Of a DNA stretch of 64,000 bases, positions 8,295 to 18,102 are shown in pieces. The position numbers were made by a program, and so were the translations under genes. Origin of the DNA: Clostridiaceae bacterium OM02-2AC (GTDB lineage: Bacteria > Bacillota_I > Bacilli_A > Erysipelotrichales > Erysipelotrichaceae); assembly GCA_003481775.1 (NCBI GenBank), contig QULU01000006.1, forward strand, positions 60,217 to 124,216, given 5' to 3'. Below the pieces are notes generated by a model. It was not told the DNA's origin, ran no database searches, and saw nothing but the letters and a program-made list of their open reading frames with translations. How positions within the stretch are numbered: the stretch's first letter is position 1; each line of letters begins with the position of its first letter.

Positions 8295-9497
8295 ATGAAA
8301 TTTAGGTTAACCGAGGACATGAGAAAGAAAATATGGCTGTATGTGATTGTAATCGCCATAGGAATCAGCATATATTTCGCTTTTGATAAAATTGATTTCA
8401 TCATACGGGCACTCAGGCGCATCTGTTCCCTGACAACACCGTTTATTCTTGGCTTTGCGATTGCATTTCTGTTAAACAAACCCATGGAGCTGATGGAAAC
8501 AAAGCTGCTTGGAAAGCTTCGCATGAAGCCGCAGCACAGGCGCAGTATTGCCGCTGTACTGGCAGTTCTGCTTGGTATTATCGTTGTATGCGCATTTCTG
8601 GCATTGCTGCTGCCACAGCTGTTTGACAGCATCTTCTCTTTGGTGAAGGCATTTCCGGGCTATGTGGAGGACTTCCAGAAATTTGCATTGGATTTTGTTG
8701 AAAAATATGCCATCGATACCCAGCAGGTTACCAATTACATTACGGATACCGATTTCTTTGAAAAGCTTACCGGCTTTGTGACGGATGCTTTGCCGCAGAT
8801 GGCAAAGGCCACCTATGCATTTGGGAGCACGCTGCTGAACATTCTGCTGAGTATCATGGCAGGCCTGTATATGCTGATTGACAAGGAACGTTTGTCCGGC
8901 TATGCAAAAAAGATCAATTACGCACTGTTTCCAAAAGAGGTCAGCGAGTATCTGCACCGGATGGTGCTGGCAAGCGGTGATATTTTTAATAACTTCATCG
9001 TGGGAAAGGCGATTGATTCCCTGATTATCGGAATCCTCTGCTACATCGGCTCTCTGATTTTTCAGTTCCCATATGCCCTGCTGTTATCGGTAATCGTCGG
9101 GGTTACCAATATGATTCCGGTATTCGGACCGTTTATCGGTGCTGTACCGGGGATTGTAATTCTCTTCATCATACATCCGATTACCGCATTATACTTTGCA
9201 CTTTTCGTCTTTGCCCTGCAGCAGTTTGATGGAAATATTCTGGGACCGCTGATTCTGGGAGATAAGCTGGGACTGCCGAGTATCGGTATTCTGTTCTCTG
9301 TCTGTGTCGGCGGAGGACTGTTTGGTATCATCGGTATGTTTATCGGTGTACCTTGCTTTGCTGTCATCTATATGGCAGTGAAGGAATTTGTAAATTATCG
9401 CCTGAAAAAGAAGGCGGTGGATCTGGAAGGCATATCCAGAGAAATGAAGAAGGAAGCGCTGGAGATTGAGGAGCGCATGGAGCATTTAGAGGAATAG
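8295..9497 (+). CDS. AI-2E family (PerM/YtvI-type) transporter
   Basis: A 400-residue integral membrane protein with about eight hydrophobic segments and the family's late motif (NMIPVFGPFIGAVPG, then GPLILGDKLGLPSIGI and a glycine-rich GGGLFGIIGM). Members export diverse solutes, including autoinducer-2 in TqsA and Na+ in others; the substrate cannot be told from sequence. The C-terminus is a charged helix rich in Glu and Lys (coiled-coil-like). Start at 8295, eight bases after GGAGG; 69 bases downstream of nadE, without a clear terminator between, so it may be cotranscribed. Confidence 0.85.
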   Translation: MKFRLTEDMRKKIWLYVIVIAIGISIYFAFDKIDFIIRALRRICSLTTPFILGFAIAFLLNKPMELMETKLLGKLRMKPQHRRSIAAVLAVLLGIIVVCAFLALLLPQLFDSIFSLVKAFPGYVEDFQKFALDFVEKYAIDTQQVTNYITDTDFFEKLTGFVTDALPQMAKATYAFGSTLLNILLSIMAGLYMLIDKERLSGYAKKINYALFPKEVSEYLHRMVLASGDIFNNFIVGKAIDSLIIGILCYIGSLIFQFPYALLLSVIVGVTNMIPVFGPFIGAVPGIVILFIIHPITALYFALFVFALQQFDGNILGPLILGDKLGLPSIGILFSVCVGGGLFGIIGMFIGVPCFAVIYMAVKEFVNYRLKKKAVDLEGISREMKKEALEIEERMEHLEE

Positions 9498-9505
9498 CGT
9501 TTAGC

Positions 9506-9543
9506 GGGCCATCTGCATGCAAGCAGGGACCGCTTTTCTTTTT
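9506..9543 (+). terminator. Terminator after the AI-2E transporter gene
   Basis: AGCGG...CCGCT stem with TTTTCTTTTT tail. Confidence 0.6.
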
Positions 9544-9554
9544 GAAAGGATCGT

Positions 9555-10073
9555 ATGCTGAAAACAGATAGATGCAGTATATATGAAATAAAGGAATCAG
9601 ATATGGAGGATGTACGAATCCTTTTCACGGATAAGGTAGTCCGTACATATCTGGGTGGTGCTTATGATACGGTCAATGCAGATAAAAAGCTCCGCAATAT
9701 GATGATGGCAGAGATCGATTATCAGGGCTTTACCGTGCGCAGAACAAGTGATTCTGCCTTACTGGGACTGATAGAAATCGGACCTTATCACAATGGTATC
9801 GAGCAGGAGATTTCCTATCAGTTTGTACCAACAATTTGGGGACAGGGCTATGCGAAAGAGGCAATCCAGGCTGTGCTCGTTTTTCTTTCAGAACAGGGCG
9901 AACTGCAAAGCATCGTAGCAGAAACGCAAAGGAAAAACATTCGTTCATGCAGACTGCTGGAGGCTCTGGGCTTTAAAATGCGAGAATCTTTGATACGCTT
10001 TCACCAGCCGCAGATGGTATATGTGAAGCAGTTATGCAAACATATTAAGGCGTTAAATAAAAAGAATGAATAG
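9555..10073 (+). CDS. GNAT-family N-acetyltransferase (RimJ/RimL type)
   Basis: A 172-residue GNAT protein. The acetyl-CoA-binding region is visible as WGQGYAKEAIQAVL (motif A, about residues 95-108), followed by NIRSCRLLEALGF, typical of the RimJ/RimL branch that acetylates N-termini or small amines. Substrate unknown. Starts just 11 bases after the upstream terminator with GAAAGGA as ribosome site; a basic C-terminal tail (KHIKALNKKNE) is unusual but not diagnostic. Confidence 0.85.
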   Translation: MLKTDRCSIYEIKESDMEDVRILFTDKVVRTYLGGAYDTVNADKKLRNMMMAEIDYQGFTVRRTSDSALLGLIEIGPYHNGIEQEISYQFVPTIWGQGYAKEAIQAVLVFLSEQGELQSIVAETQRKNIRSCRLLEALGFKMRESLIRFHQPQMVYVKQLCKHIKALNKKNE

Positions 10074-10136
10074 AAGCAGGAAGCGAAGGATCGAATCAGA
10101 TGGTGAATCTGGGAGCCTTCTGAATCGGATAAGAAA

Positions 10137-10193
10137 AAAGAGACTTCAAAACCATTGCATTACATGTCACAATCGGTTCAGAAGCCTCTTATC
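10137..10193. terminator. Long hairpin between convergent genes
   Basis: AAGAGACTTC pairs with GAAGCCTCTT, with a further inner pairing of AACCATTG with CAATCGGTT. It lies between the GNAT gene and the convergent DUF89 gene and probably ends the GNAT transcript. Confidence 0.5.
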
Positions 10194-10260
10194 ATGTGTT
10201 ACGATGAGACGCTATGTAAAGAGTCTTTTTTGCTAATCCTGATTTAGCGGATACTGTTGG

Positions 10261-11163
10261 TTACATGTTGCACCTTACTTCTGCGTTGGATATCTCCAGC
10301 GTCTTTTCATAAGCGAAAATTCCTTCCAGATGCCGCATATGGAACCGTTCGCAGAAGTAGTCGCATTTGCATAAAAGCAGATAATAGATTGGCAGACCGC
10401 AGCCATACAGGGATTCAAAATTTGCCTGTCCCTTGGCGATAATCATATCGCTGGATGCAATAAGTGTACGCGCGTCCTTTCCAATGTGACGCAAATCGCA
10501 GCCGGCAAGCGGTACCTGCGTGTGCGTGCACGCACACACCTCATCCAGATGAATCTGCCTGACATCGCGCATCGTTGCATCATTGAGCACCTCACCGCCG
10601 CGTACCATCACCGTAATATGCAAATGCGGAAACTGCTTTTGCAGCTGCAGAATGAGCAGCTTGTCCAATACGATTTCACCGCAGTTATCACACAGATAGA
10701 GCAGACTGCTGCTGTGTGCTGCCTGTGATAGAAAGCGCTGGTAGACATCGGCATCCAGTGTTTCTTCCTTTACCTGCTTCAACAGGGAATGCAGAATATC
10801 CTCATCCACATGGTCCATAGCACCGAAATCGATATAATTCCCGCAGCGGGCAAGGCGCAGGGCATAGGACAGGGGATCGGGCGCCTGCTGTATAGCATGG
10901 TGCAGCATTGGCTCCATTTCCATCAGCACGGTGTTGAAATACGTTTTTATTTTCGCATAATCCGGAAGGCTTCTTGGAACAGGTGGCTTTAATAGACGAA
11001 TTTGATCGGAAATCCATGGCATTGTATCCGCAGGGTCTGCATCCAGCATGATTCGCATAACATCCTTGAGATACTGTGCTTTCTGCTCTTCATCCAAACA
11101 GGCGCGTATACTTGCCTCCTCTTTCTTTAAAAGACACAGGATACAGCGGGAACTGATATTCAT
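10261..11163 (-). CDS. DUF89 (ARMT1-like) damage-control phosphatase
   Basis: A 300-residue protein of the DUF89 family, metal-dependent phosphatases that remove damaged phosphometabolites. Visible signatures: N-terminal CILC cysteine pair, the metal-site segment LCDNCGEIVLDKLL (usual DNAGE; here an Ala-to-Cys change), and KGQANFESL. Bacterial members with the CxxC N-terminus form subfamily I. Start chosen at 11163 (GAGGTGAT upstream) instead of a 20-residue upstream extension lacking a ribosome site. Nothing nearby suggests the substrate. Confidence 0.82.
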   Translation of the reverse strand: MNISSRCILCLLKKEEASIRACLDEEQKAQYLKDVMRIMLDADPADTMPWISDQIRLLKPPVPRSLPDYAKIKTYFNTVLMEMEPMLHHAIQQAPDPLSYALRLARCGNYIDFGAMDHVDEDILHSLLKQVKEETLDADVYQRFLSQAAHSSSLLYLCDNCGEIVLDKLLILQLQKQFPHLHITVMVRGGEVLNDATMRDVRQIHLDEVCACTHTQVPLAGCDLRHIGKDARTLIASSDMIIAKGQANFESLYGCGLPIYYLLLCKCDYFCERFHMRHLEGIFAYEKTLEISNAEVRCNM

Positions 11164-11401
11164 ATCATCACCTCTGTCTTTTAGTATAGCATGGTCCACT
11201 CCAAAAAGACACCATGTATGCATTCATCCTGCATAAAGCTGTAAAGCTGCGATGCTGCATGAAATCACTTTCAGATCGATTTACCACAAGCCTTAAAATC
11301 ACAGAGGTGCTTGTGCTATTCTGTGCTGGTGGTCGCGGCATTTGGCTGTATAGGAAAGAGCGCTGATCCCAACGGATACAACAAAACATAAGAACGTAGA
11401 T

Positions 11402-11428
11402 GAAAAAAAGACACCATGTGGTGTCTTA
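11402..11428 (-). terminator. Terminator touching the stop of Na/Pi cotransporter 1
   Basis: AAGACACCA-CA-TGGTGTCTT with a following TTTTTTT on the minus strand; the hairpin includes the stop codon (11426-11428). Confidence 0.8.
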
Positions 11429-13093
11429 GGCTGCGGATAAGGCAGGGTCGCTTTGCATAGCCTCATCACTCAGTGTAAAGTTACAGCGCTTGGCTTCCTG
11501 AATGATGTTCATGATATGGTCGGAAACACGCTCCACATCTGTCAGGATTTCTGAATAGATGACACAATCCAAGGCATTGACCTTTTTCTCCATCAGTCGC
11601 TCAATCTGTGCCTGTCGATAGCTTGCGGTCAGCTCGTCAATGCGATCCTCAATCCGTTCGATTTTTTCAAAGCATTCATCCTGAGAATCTAGGCTGTAGG
11701 TTGACAGCAGCGAGAAGCTCTTGGAAAGAAGAGAAGCCAGCTGATGCAATTCATCCTCTATGTATTTTGAGCTGGAAAGCTTATTGTCCTCATCGGTGGA
11801 ATATTGAATGATATTGATGGCGTGATCGCCAATCCGTTCGATGTCAGAGAAGCATTTGTATAAGGCGTTGCAGGTTGTGGAATCGGATTCATTCATTTTC
11901 AGTGAGCTGACCAGCGTCATATAATTTGTGATTTCATAATTGATATAATCGATGCGTTTTTCACGCTTTCGGATTTTCTCCAAGTTGAAGGCATTCCCGC
12001 ATAAGGCATCCATGGATTCCGCAAGATTTGTTTCTGCCAGCTGCAGCATTGCCATTGCTTCCTTACGCAGAGAAGAAATGGCAATCGGTACGGAACCGAT
12101 ATTGTCCTCATCTACAAAGGTAAGCGGTATGTTGTAGCCTGCATCCTCGATCTCCTCCTGCTTTACAGGTAGAATCACCTGCGCAAGCTTGGCAAGACGG
12201 GAACCGAACGGGATCAGCAGCAGTGTGGTAGCGATATTGAATATCGTATGTGTATTGGCAATCTGTGCCGCAGGATTGGAGGTAACACTTTCCATCCACG
12301 ATACAAACGGAACAAGAGCTGCAAATGCCATGAAGACAATCGTACCGATAATGTTAAAGGACAGGTGAATGATGGTTGCCCGCTTGGCATTTCGATTGGC
12401 GCCAAGTGATGCCAGCACCGATGTGATGCAGGTACCGATATTCTGCCCGAAAATGATATAGATAGCGCTGCTTAACGGGATCAGACCGCTGACAGCCAGT
12501 GCCTGCAAGATACCGACGGAAGCAGAGGAGCTCTGAATCAAAGCAGTGAAGCCTGCGCCCAGCAGAATCGCCAGAACAGGGTTGGAAATTGTTGTCATGG
12601 CATGAATGAATGCCTCGCTTTGCTGTAATGGAACCATGGCATCCTTCATCATGTCCATACCGATGAACAGAATACCCAGACCGGCAAAGATTTCACCGAA
12701 GGCATTGACCTTCTTGCCTTTGAGAAACGTAACCAGAACAACACCGAAGATAGCCACAAGCGGTGCAATTTTGGATGCATCCAGGGCAATCAGCTGTCCG
12801 GTGATCGTCGTACCGATATTGGCACCCATGATGATCCAGACTGCCTGATTCAGTGTCATCAGCTGTGAATTCACAAAGCCGACAACCATAACCGTAGTGG
12901 CAGAGGAGCTCTGGATTACTGCTGTGATGGCTGCACCGACGATAATGCCCAGAAAACGGTTGCTGGTCAGTCTTTCCAGAATGGTTTTCATACGATCTCC
13001 CGCAGCTCCCTCCAGTCCGGAGCTCATCATATGCATACCATACAGGAACAGGGCAAGGCCCCCAAATAATTTCAGAATACTATCAAATGTCAT
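11426..13093 (-). CDS. Na+/phosphate cotransporter with PhoU-like C-terminus, paralog 1
   Basis: A 555-residue NptA/YjbB-type protein. Residues 1-310 hold two Na_Pi_cotrans repeats, each with the QSSSA motif (IQSSSATTVM near 60, IQSSSASVGI near 185) that lines the transport path; residues 340-555 form PhoU-like helical bundles (two similar stretches, EKRIDYINYEI and IEDRIDELTASYR). It imports phosphate with sodium. A close paralog lies directly upstream at 13775-15448. A Pho-box-like repeat and a -35/-10 pair precede the start, predicting induction by phosphate limitation. Confidence 0.92.
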   Translation of the reverse strand: MTFDSILKLFGGLALFLYGMHMMSSGLEGAAGDRMKTILERLTSNRFLGIIVGAAITAVIQSSSATTVMVVGFVNSQLMTLNQAVWIIMGANIGTTITGQLIALDASKIAPLVAIFGVVLVTFLKGKKVNAFGEIFAGLGILFIGMDMMKDAMVPLQQSEAFIHAMTTISNPVLAILLGAGFTALIQSSSASVGILQALAVSGLIPLSSAIYIIFGQNIGTCITSVLASLGANRNAKRATIIHLSFNIIGTIVFMAFAALVPFVSWMESVTSNPAAQIANTHTIFNIATTLLLIPFGSRLAKLAQVILPVKQEEIEDAGYNIPLTFVDEDNIGSVPIAISSLRKEAMAMLQLAETNLAESMDALCGNAFNLEKIRKREKRIDYINYEITNYMTLVSSLKMNESDSTTCNALYKCFSDIERIGDHAINIIQYSTDEDNKLSSSKYIEDELHQLASLLSKSFSLLSTYSLDSQDECFEKIERIEDRIDELTASYRQAQIERLMEKKVNALDCVIYSEILTDVERVSDHIMNIIQEAKRCNFTLSDEAMQSDPALSAA

Positions 13094-13137
13094 GAATACA
13101 TAACCTCCTGTTCGAGTATTGTTACGAACATAGTTTT

Positions 13138-13192
13138 AGTATATCGGGAAACAGATATTCATACAATATAGGTTTTGTTAAGACTCTGTTAA
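13138..13192 (-). promoter_or_regulatory. Promoter with Pho-box direct repeat, Na/Pi cotransporter 1
   Basis: On the minus strand TTAACA-N5-TTAACA (13176-13192) is followed after nine bases by a -35 TTGTAT (13161-13166), 17 bases, and -10 TATACT (13138-13143). Paired TTAACA-like hexamers at 11-bp period are the known PhoP box of Gram-positive bacteria; the identification of the regulator here is inference. Confidence 0.65.
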
Positions 13193-13585
13193 TAATTAAC
13201 ACAAAATATTTATAAACGTCATTTGAAACCGTTTTCCAACAGAAAATGTAAAATCAAGGTTAAGGATTTATGTGAAATGGTATGCCACAGGGCGTAAAAA
13301 GGATGCCTCTGCAGCTGTAGGTTCTGATGTTTTCCGGCTGTAATAAGAAATATCAAGGGAAAGTAATAGATTTGCTGGAAATAAAAAACAGGCTGGGCGC
13401 TTTTTGGCAAGAGACGCTGCTCCTGTGATTGTGCTGTAGGCACTTGTTCATGAATGATCCATGAAAGATGCAGATCAAAAATCAGGAATGTAGGTAATGA
13501 AAGAATGGAAAACTGCATTCTATGGGGTGGTATTTCACATTATGATCACAGCGTATGCATAGCATAATCTTGGAAGGCTTTATTT
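13193..13585. other. Intergenic stretch between the two cotransporter genes
   Basis: Beyond the promoter of paralog 1 there is nothing I can support here. A 99-codon minus-strand frame exists but has no ribosome site and no family resemblance. Confidence 0.6.
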
Positions 13586-13587
13586 AA

Positions 13588-13630
13588 AAAACAAAAAAAC
13601 TGCACCCATTATCCGAGCATGCAGTTTCTT
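13588..13630 (-). terminator. Terminator of Na/Pi cotransporter 2
   Basis: Minus strand AAACTGCA...TGCAGTTT followed by TTTTGTTTTTT. It lies 145 bases past the stop codon. Confidence 0.7.
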
Positions 13631-13774
13631 GGCTTCTGTTTGTTCATGTGACTGGGTGGTGCTGTGCAAAGGGGTAAAGGTATGGCTTTCGCCTATTCAT
13701 TCATACAGGCAGTTGGTAAAAGCTGCGGATACCTTATGAGGGTGCTGTACAGCCTAACGGGCTATGAAAGAATT

Positions 13775-15448
13775 CTACACGGCACATTCCTGAATCAGCG
13801 GCATATCCTTTAATTCCTCGTCATTCAAGGTGAAGCTGCATCTGCGGCATTCTTCAATAATATTCATGATATGGTCACTGACACGCTCGATATCCGTCAT
13901 GATTTCCGAATAAATCACACAATCTCTGGCATGAATCTGTTTATGCACCATTCGCTCGATTTGCCGATTTCTGAAATCTGCTGTTAATTCATCAATGCGG
14001 GCTTCTATGCGCTCTATTTTCAAAAGACTTTCATCCTGTGATTCTAAACGGTTGGTATACAATAGCTGAAAGCTTTTATCCAGCAGCTCCTCCAGCTGCA
14101 TCAGCTCCTCACGGATCACACTGACATCCTGCAGACGCTCCTGTTCATTTTTGGTGTATTGCAGAATATTGATAGCATGATCGCCGATGCGTTCGATATC
14201 CGCATAGCATTTATACAGGGCATTGATCGTGTTGGAGGCAGTAGGATTCATAGGCAGGGTGGATACGGAGGTCATATAATCGGATATCTGATAATTGATG
14301 GAATCAATCCGCTTTTCACGCTTTTCAATATCCTGCACGGAGCATGCTTCTTGACATACACCATGCAATGCTTCAATCAGATTGGTCTGCGCCATCTTCA
14401 GCATAGCTAACGCTTCCTTACGCAGGGAGGAGATAGCAATCGGGACACTGCCAATATTATTGACATCGACAAAGGCAAGCGGAAGACTTGCTTCATCCCT
14501 TTGATATTCCTCCTTGCGAATCGGCATCAGCAGCTGTGCGAGATGTGCCAGCCGGTTTCCAAACGGCAATAGAATCAGTGTGGTTACGATATTGAAAATC
14601 GTGTGGGTATTGGCAATCTGGGCAGCCGGATTCGCTGTGATTTCACACATCCAGTCCACAAACGGGAACATGTGGATAAAGCAGAAGAAGAGCATGGTTC
14701 CGATAATATTAAAGGATAAGTGAATAATCGTCGTTCGCTTGGCATTGCGGTTCGCACTCAGGGATGCCAGCACCGCGGTGATGCAGGTACCGATATTCTG
14801 TCCGAAGATGATATAAATCGAGCTGGACAGCGGAATCAGACCGCTCAATGCCAGTGCCTGTAATATTCCCACAGATGCAGAGGAGCTTTGAATCAGTGCA
14901 GTAAAGCCGGCTCCCAGAGCAATCGCAAGCAGCGGATTGGATATGGAGGTCATCGCATTCAGGAATACGGGGGAATCCTGCAGCGGTGTCATGGAATTGG
15001 ACATCATATCCATACCGATAAACAATATTCCCAGCCCTGCGAGAATGTCTCCTATGGAATTGATTCGCTTTCCTTTCAGAAAGGTCACCATGACGACGCC
15101 GATTATGGCTACCAGCGGGGCAATGCGGGAGGCATCCAGCGCAATCAGCTGTCCGGTAATCGTCGTACCGATATTGGCTCCCATAATAATCCAGACTGCC
15201 TGATTCAGGGTCATAAGCCCGCTGTTCACAAAGCCGACTACCATGACGGTCGTGGCAGAGGAGCTTTGGATAACGGCAGTGATACCGGCTCCTACGGCAA
15301 CGCCGAGCAGGCGGTTGCTGGTCAGTTTTTCCAATATAGCTTTCATGCGGTCTCCAGCCGCCGTTTCCAGACCGACACTCATCATATGCATTCCATATAG
15401 GAACAGTGCCAGACCTCCCAACAGAGATAGTACATTTTGAATGGTCAT
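13775..15448 (-). CDS. Na+/phosphate cotransporter with PhoU-like C-terminus, paralog 2
   Basis: A 557-residue protein nearly collinear with the gene at 11426-13093: same two QSSSA-containing membrane repeats, the same GANIGTTITGQLIALDAS-type segments and the same PhoU-like C-terminal bundles. The N-terminal halves are almost identical, whereas the C-terminal bundles have drifted (for example TASYRQAQ versus TADFRNRQ). This is a local tandem duplication with divergence in the regulatory part. It keeps its own promoter, Pho-box-like repeat and terminator, so the copies are separate units. Confidence 0.92.
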   Translation of the reverse strand: MTIQNVLSLLGGLALFLYGMHMMSVGLETAAGDRMKAILEKLTSNRLLGVAVGAGITAVIQSSSATTVMVVGFVNSGLMTLNQAVWIIMGANIGTTITGQLIALDASRIAPLVAIIGVVMVTFLKGKRINSIGDILAGLGILFIGMDMMSNSMTPLQDSPVFLNAMTSISNPLLAIALGAGFTALIQSSSASVGILQALALSGLIPLSSSIYIIFGQNIGTCITAVLASLSANRNAKRTTIIHLSFNIIGTMLFFCFIHMFPFVDWMCEITANPAAQIANTHTIFNIVTTLILLPFGNRLAHLAQLLMPIRKEEYQRDEASLPLAFVDVNNIGSVPIAISSLRKEALAMLKMAQTNLIEALHGVCQEACSVQDIEKREKRIDSINYQISDYMTSVSTLPMNPTASNTINALYKCYADIERIGDHAINILQYTKNEQERLQDVSVIREELMQLEELLDKSFQLLYTNRLESQDESLLKIERIEARIDELTADFRNRQIERMVHKQIHARDCVIYSEIMTDIERVSDHIMNIIEECRRCSFTLNDEELKDMPLIQECAV

Positions 15449-15483
15449 ACATCATCGCTTCCTTTCCTTATCAAGTCGGCTTT

Positions 15484-15537
15484 AGTATAAATAACGAAAG
15501 GAAAAGAAACAAGCAGGTTTTGTTAACATTTTGTTAA
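15484..15537 (-). promoter_or_regulatory. Promoter with Pho-box direct repeat, Na/Pi cotransporter 2
   Basis: Minus strand TTAACA-N5-TTAACA (15521-15537), eight bases, -35 TTGTTT (15507-15512), 17-base spacer, -10 TATACT (15484-15489). The geometry matches the promoter of paralog 1 to within one base. Confidence 0.65.
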
Positions 15538-15637
15538 AACAAAGAAATATGCTTACGGAATCTTAACAATTTCCGTCATTTGTGAATTTGCTGTTTCAAA
15601 AGTATAAACAAACTATAAACGCATGCGAAAGGAAATA

Positions 15638-15668
15638 AAAAAGCCGCCTGTTCTAGGGCAGACGACTC
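15638..15668 (-). terminator. Terminator of glnN
   Basis: Minus strand GTCGTCTG...CAGGCGGC (with G-U pairs) followed by TTTTTTATTT, beginning a few bases past the stop. Confidence 0.7.
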
Positions 15669-15672
15669 GTTG

Positions 15673-17766
15673 CTACTGCATAGAGATAAACATATCATCA
15701 TAGGTTGGAAACGGATAATTATCTGAGGATACCGCTTCTTCAATCTCGTCGATCACTGCACGCAGCTCTTCCATTTTCGGAACGATGACATGATTGAGAT
15801 ACTGTGCCTTTTCCATATTATCCGGATACTTTTGGCGCTCGATCATATGCTCCTTCAAATCATGATAGCGCTCATCAAAGGTATTTAAGAGCTCACACAA
15901 ATGCTTGATTTTACGCTGGTAATAGCTGTTCTCCATCCCCAGGGAATTTTGTGCATCACTGTAAAACTTAATTTCACGAACAAGGGCAGGAAGGATATCC
16001 TTTTTACTGATATCCAGAAGGGTCAGTACCTCCGCTTTGACAGATTTGCGGTATTCCTCTGTCAGTATATCGACACGAGCCTCCAGCTCCAGCCGGTCAT
16101 ATACCTTGTTTCGCTCAAACATTTCCACCGCTTTATCATCAATCATGGAATGGATGCTGTCCACATAATGCTTGATGTTCGGCAATCCGCGTTCCTGTGC
16201 CTCCCGAATCCATTCCTCACTGTAGCCATCCTTGGAAAACAGAATACGGGAATGCTTGCGCAGAATATCGCGGCAGATATCCAGTGATTTCTTGCGGATA
16301 TCATCAATGTATTTATACTGCTGCAGGGTGTCGGCAATACTGCGCAGTGAATCCGCAACAATGGAATTCAATATAATATTCGTCGTTGATGCACTGCGGC
16401 TGCTTCCTACCATACGGAATTCAAACTTATTACCGGTAAAGGCGAAAGGAGAGGTACGGTTTCGATCACTGGTATCCTTTGGTACATAGGATAGATTCGC
16501 AATCGCATAGGGCTGTGTTTCCACATCCGGCTTAATTTCATGCTCACCGTTACGCAGCTTATCCAAAATGATTTCCAGCTCATCACCCATACAGATGGAA
16601 ATGACGGCAGGCGGTGCTTCATCGGCTCCCAGACGGTAATCATTACCATAGCAGCTGGCAGCCATACGCAGCAGCTCAGGATATTTATCCACAGCTTCGA
16701 TGATTGCACAGACAAACAGCAGGAAGCGAATATTTTCATGCGGACGATCCCCCGGCTCCAGAAGATTCTGCCCATCATCGGTAACCAGTGACCAGTTGTT
16801 GTGCTTTCCACTTCCGTTCACGCCCTGAAACGGTTTCTCGTGAAGCAGGCATGCCATACCGTGCTTATCCGCCTTTTTCTTCAATACATCCATAATGATC
16901 AGGTTTTGATCCACTGCAACATTGGCATCGATAAACAACGGTGCGATTTCAAACTGACAAGGCGCCACCTCGTTGTGCTCGGTCTTTGCATAGATTCCAA
17001 GCTTCCACAGCTCCTCATCCACCTCTGTCATAAAGGCCTGTACACGGGATGGAATGCTTCCAAAGTAGTGACCGCGGATATCCATGCTCTTTGGCGGCAT
17101 GGAGCCAAACAGCGTGCGTCCGGTATGCACCAGATCCTTACGCTCCAAATACATCTTTTTATCAATCAAAAAGTATTCCTGCTCCAGACCGACCATGGCA
17201 TTGACATGCTTGATATCCTTGTCCTTAAACAGATTTACAATGCGGGTGGCCTGTTTGCTGATCGCTTCCGCTGATTTTAATAGAGGAGCCTTTTTATCCA
17301 GGGTTTCCCCGTTGTAAGAAACAAATATGGTAGGGATACAGAGAACGTTATCCCGAAGAAAGGCTGGAGAGGTACAATCCCAATACGTATATCCGCGCGC
17401 CTCAAAGGTTGCCCGTAAACCGCCGCTTGGAAAGGAGGAAGCATCCCCCTCGCCCTTGATCAGGGACTTCCCGCTGAACCTGGAAATCGGCTGATCGTGA
17501 TCCCCTGGCTCTATAAAGCTGTCATGCTTTTCCGCTGTGGAGCCGGTCAGCGGCTGAAACCAGTGAGTAAAGTGCGTCGCTCCCTTGTCCATCGCCCATT
17601 TTTTCATCGCATGCGCAATCGCATCCGCCGTCGGCCGGTCCAATGCATCCTCCTTGCGGGTTGCGGTTTTCCATTTTGTATAAATCGGATGAGGAAGACA
17701 TTCCTTCATCACGCTTTCACTGAAGAGATTGATTCCAAAATCATCAAAAGGGTGTTTTTCTGCCAT
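15673..17766 (-). CDS. glnN: Type III glutamine synthetase
   Basis: A 697-residue GSIII enzyme, the large form found in Bacteroides, cyanobacteria and some Firmicutes, about 250 residues longer than GSI. Recognisable parts are the N-terminal FPSGGLRATFEARGYTYWD region, GLEQEYFLIDK (Glu metal site), EHNEVAPCQFEIAP, the GVNGSGKHNNWS nucleotide segment, and FRMVGSSRSAS with the catalytic arginine. It condenses ammonia and glutamate to glutamine with ATP. Start at 17766 after TAGGAGGAA. Monocistronic. Confidence 0.95.
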   Translation of the reverse strand: MAEKHPFDDFGINLFSESVMKECLPHPIYTKWKTATRKEDALDRPTADAIAHAMKKWAMDKGATHFTHWFQPLTGSTAEKHDSFIEPGDHDQPISRFSGKSLIKGEGDASSFPSGGLRATFEARGYTYWDCTSPAFLRDNVLCIPTIFVSYNGETLDKKAPLLKSAEAISKQATRIVNLFKDKDIKHVNAMVGLEQEYFLIDKKMYLERKDLVHTGRTLFGSMPPKSMDIRGHYFGSIPSRVQAFMTEVDEELWKLGIYAKTEHNEVAPCQFEIAPLFIDANVAVDQNLIIMDVLKKKADKHGMACLLHEKPFQGVNGSGKHNNWSLVTDDGQNLLEPGDRPHENIRFLLFVCAIIEAVDKYPELLRMAASCYGNDYRLGADEAPPAVISICMGDELEIILDKLRNGEHEIKPDVETQPYAIANLSYVPKDTSDRNRTSPFAFTGNKFEFRMVGSSRSASTTNIILNSIVADSLRSIADTLQQYKYIDDIRKKSLDICRDILRKHSRILFSKDGYSEEWIREAQERGLPNIKHYVDSIHSMIDDKAVEMFERNKVYDRLELEARVDILTEEYRKSVKAEVLTLLDISKKDILPALVREIKFYSDAQNSLGMENSYYQRKIKHLCELLNTFDERYHDLKEHMIERQKYPDNMEKAQYLNHVIVPKMEELRAVIDEIEEAVSSDNYPFPTYDDMFISMQ

Positions 17767-18102
17767 GATAGATTCCTCCTATAGTGGAATTTTACTGCAA
17801 AATGAATTTTTTGTATATAAAAACATGAAAAAAATTGAAGATCTAAATAAAAAATTAAAAAAATATGGAGAAATATGAATAAAAAATCCGTTTCTATCAT
17901 AAACTGTGAAAATTTTCTGTATTGTGGGAAATGATGGGTTCATAGAAAAAAGAATGAAATAAATGGAAAAGTAGAGTATAATATAAATATCGGTAAAGAG
18001 GCTGTCAACGCTTTCTATTTCATGCAGTTCAGCGGTTTAACGCATAAGAACAGCAAGATTTACATACAATGGGGCGAAGGCTGCTTAAAAGGAGGAAAAA
18101 AA
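17767..18102. promoter_or_regulatory. AT-rich divergent region between glnN and rbr
   Basis: A strongly A-rich stretch of 336 bases with promoters for both neighbours. For rubrerythrin, TATAAT at 17977-17982 is a good -10 with only a weak -35. I could not identify a PerR box, a GlnR box or a riboswitch by eye. Confidence 0.45.

Noticed and set aside
11201..11418. AAAAAGACACCATGT occurs twice about 200 bases apart
   Set aside because: One copy is an arm of a terminator hairpin; the other is in a promoter region. No further similarity around them, so no repeat element is supported.
13219..13518. A 99-codon minus-strand frame between the two Na/Pi cotransporter genes
   Set aside because: No ribosome site, no family resemblance, and its start lies between the promoter of one gene and the terminator of the other.
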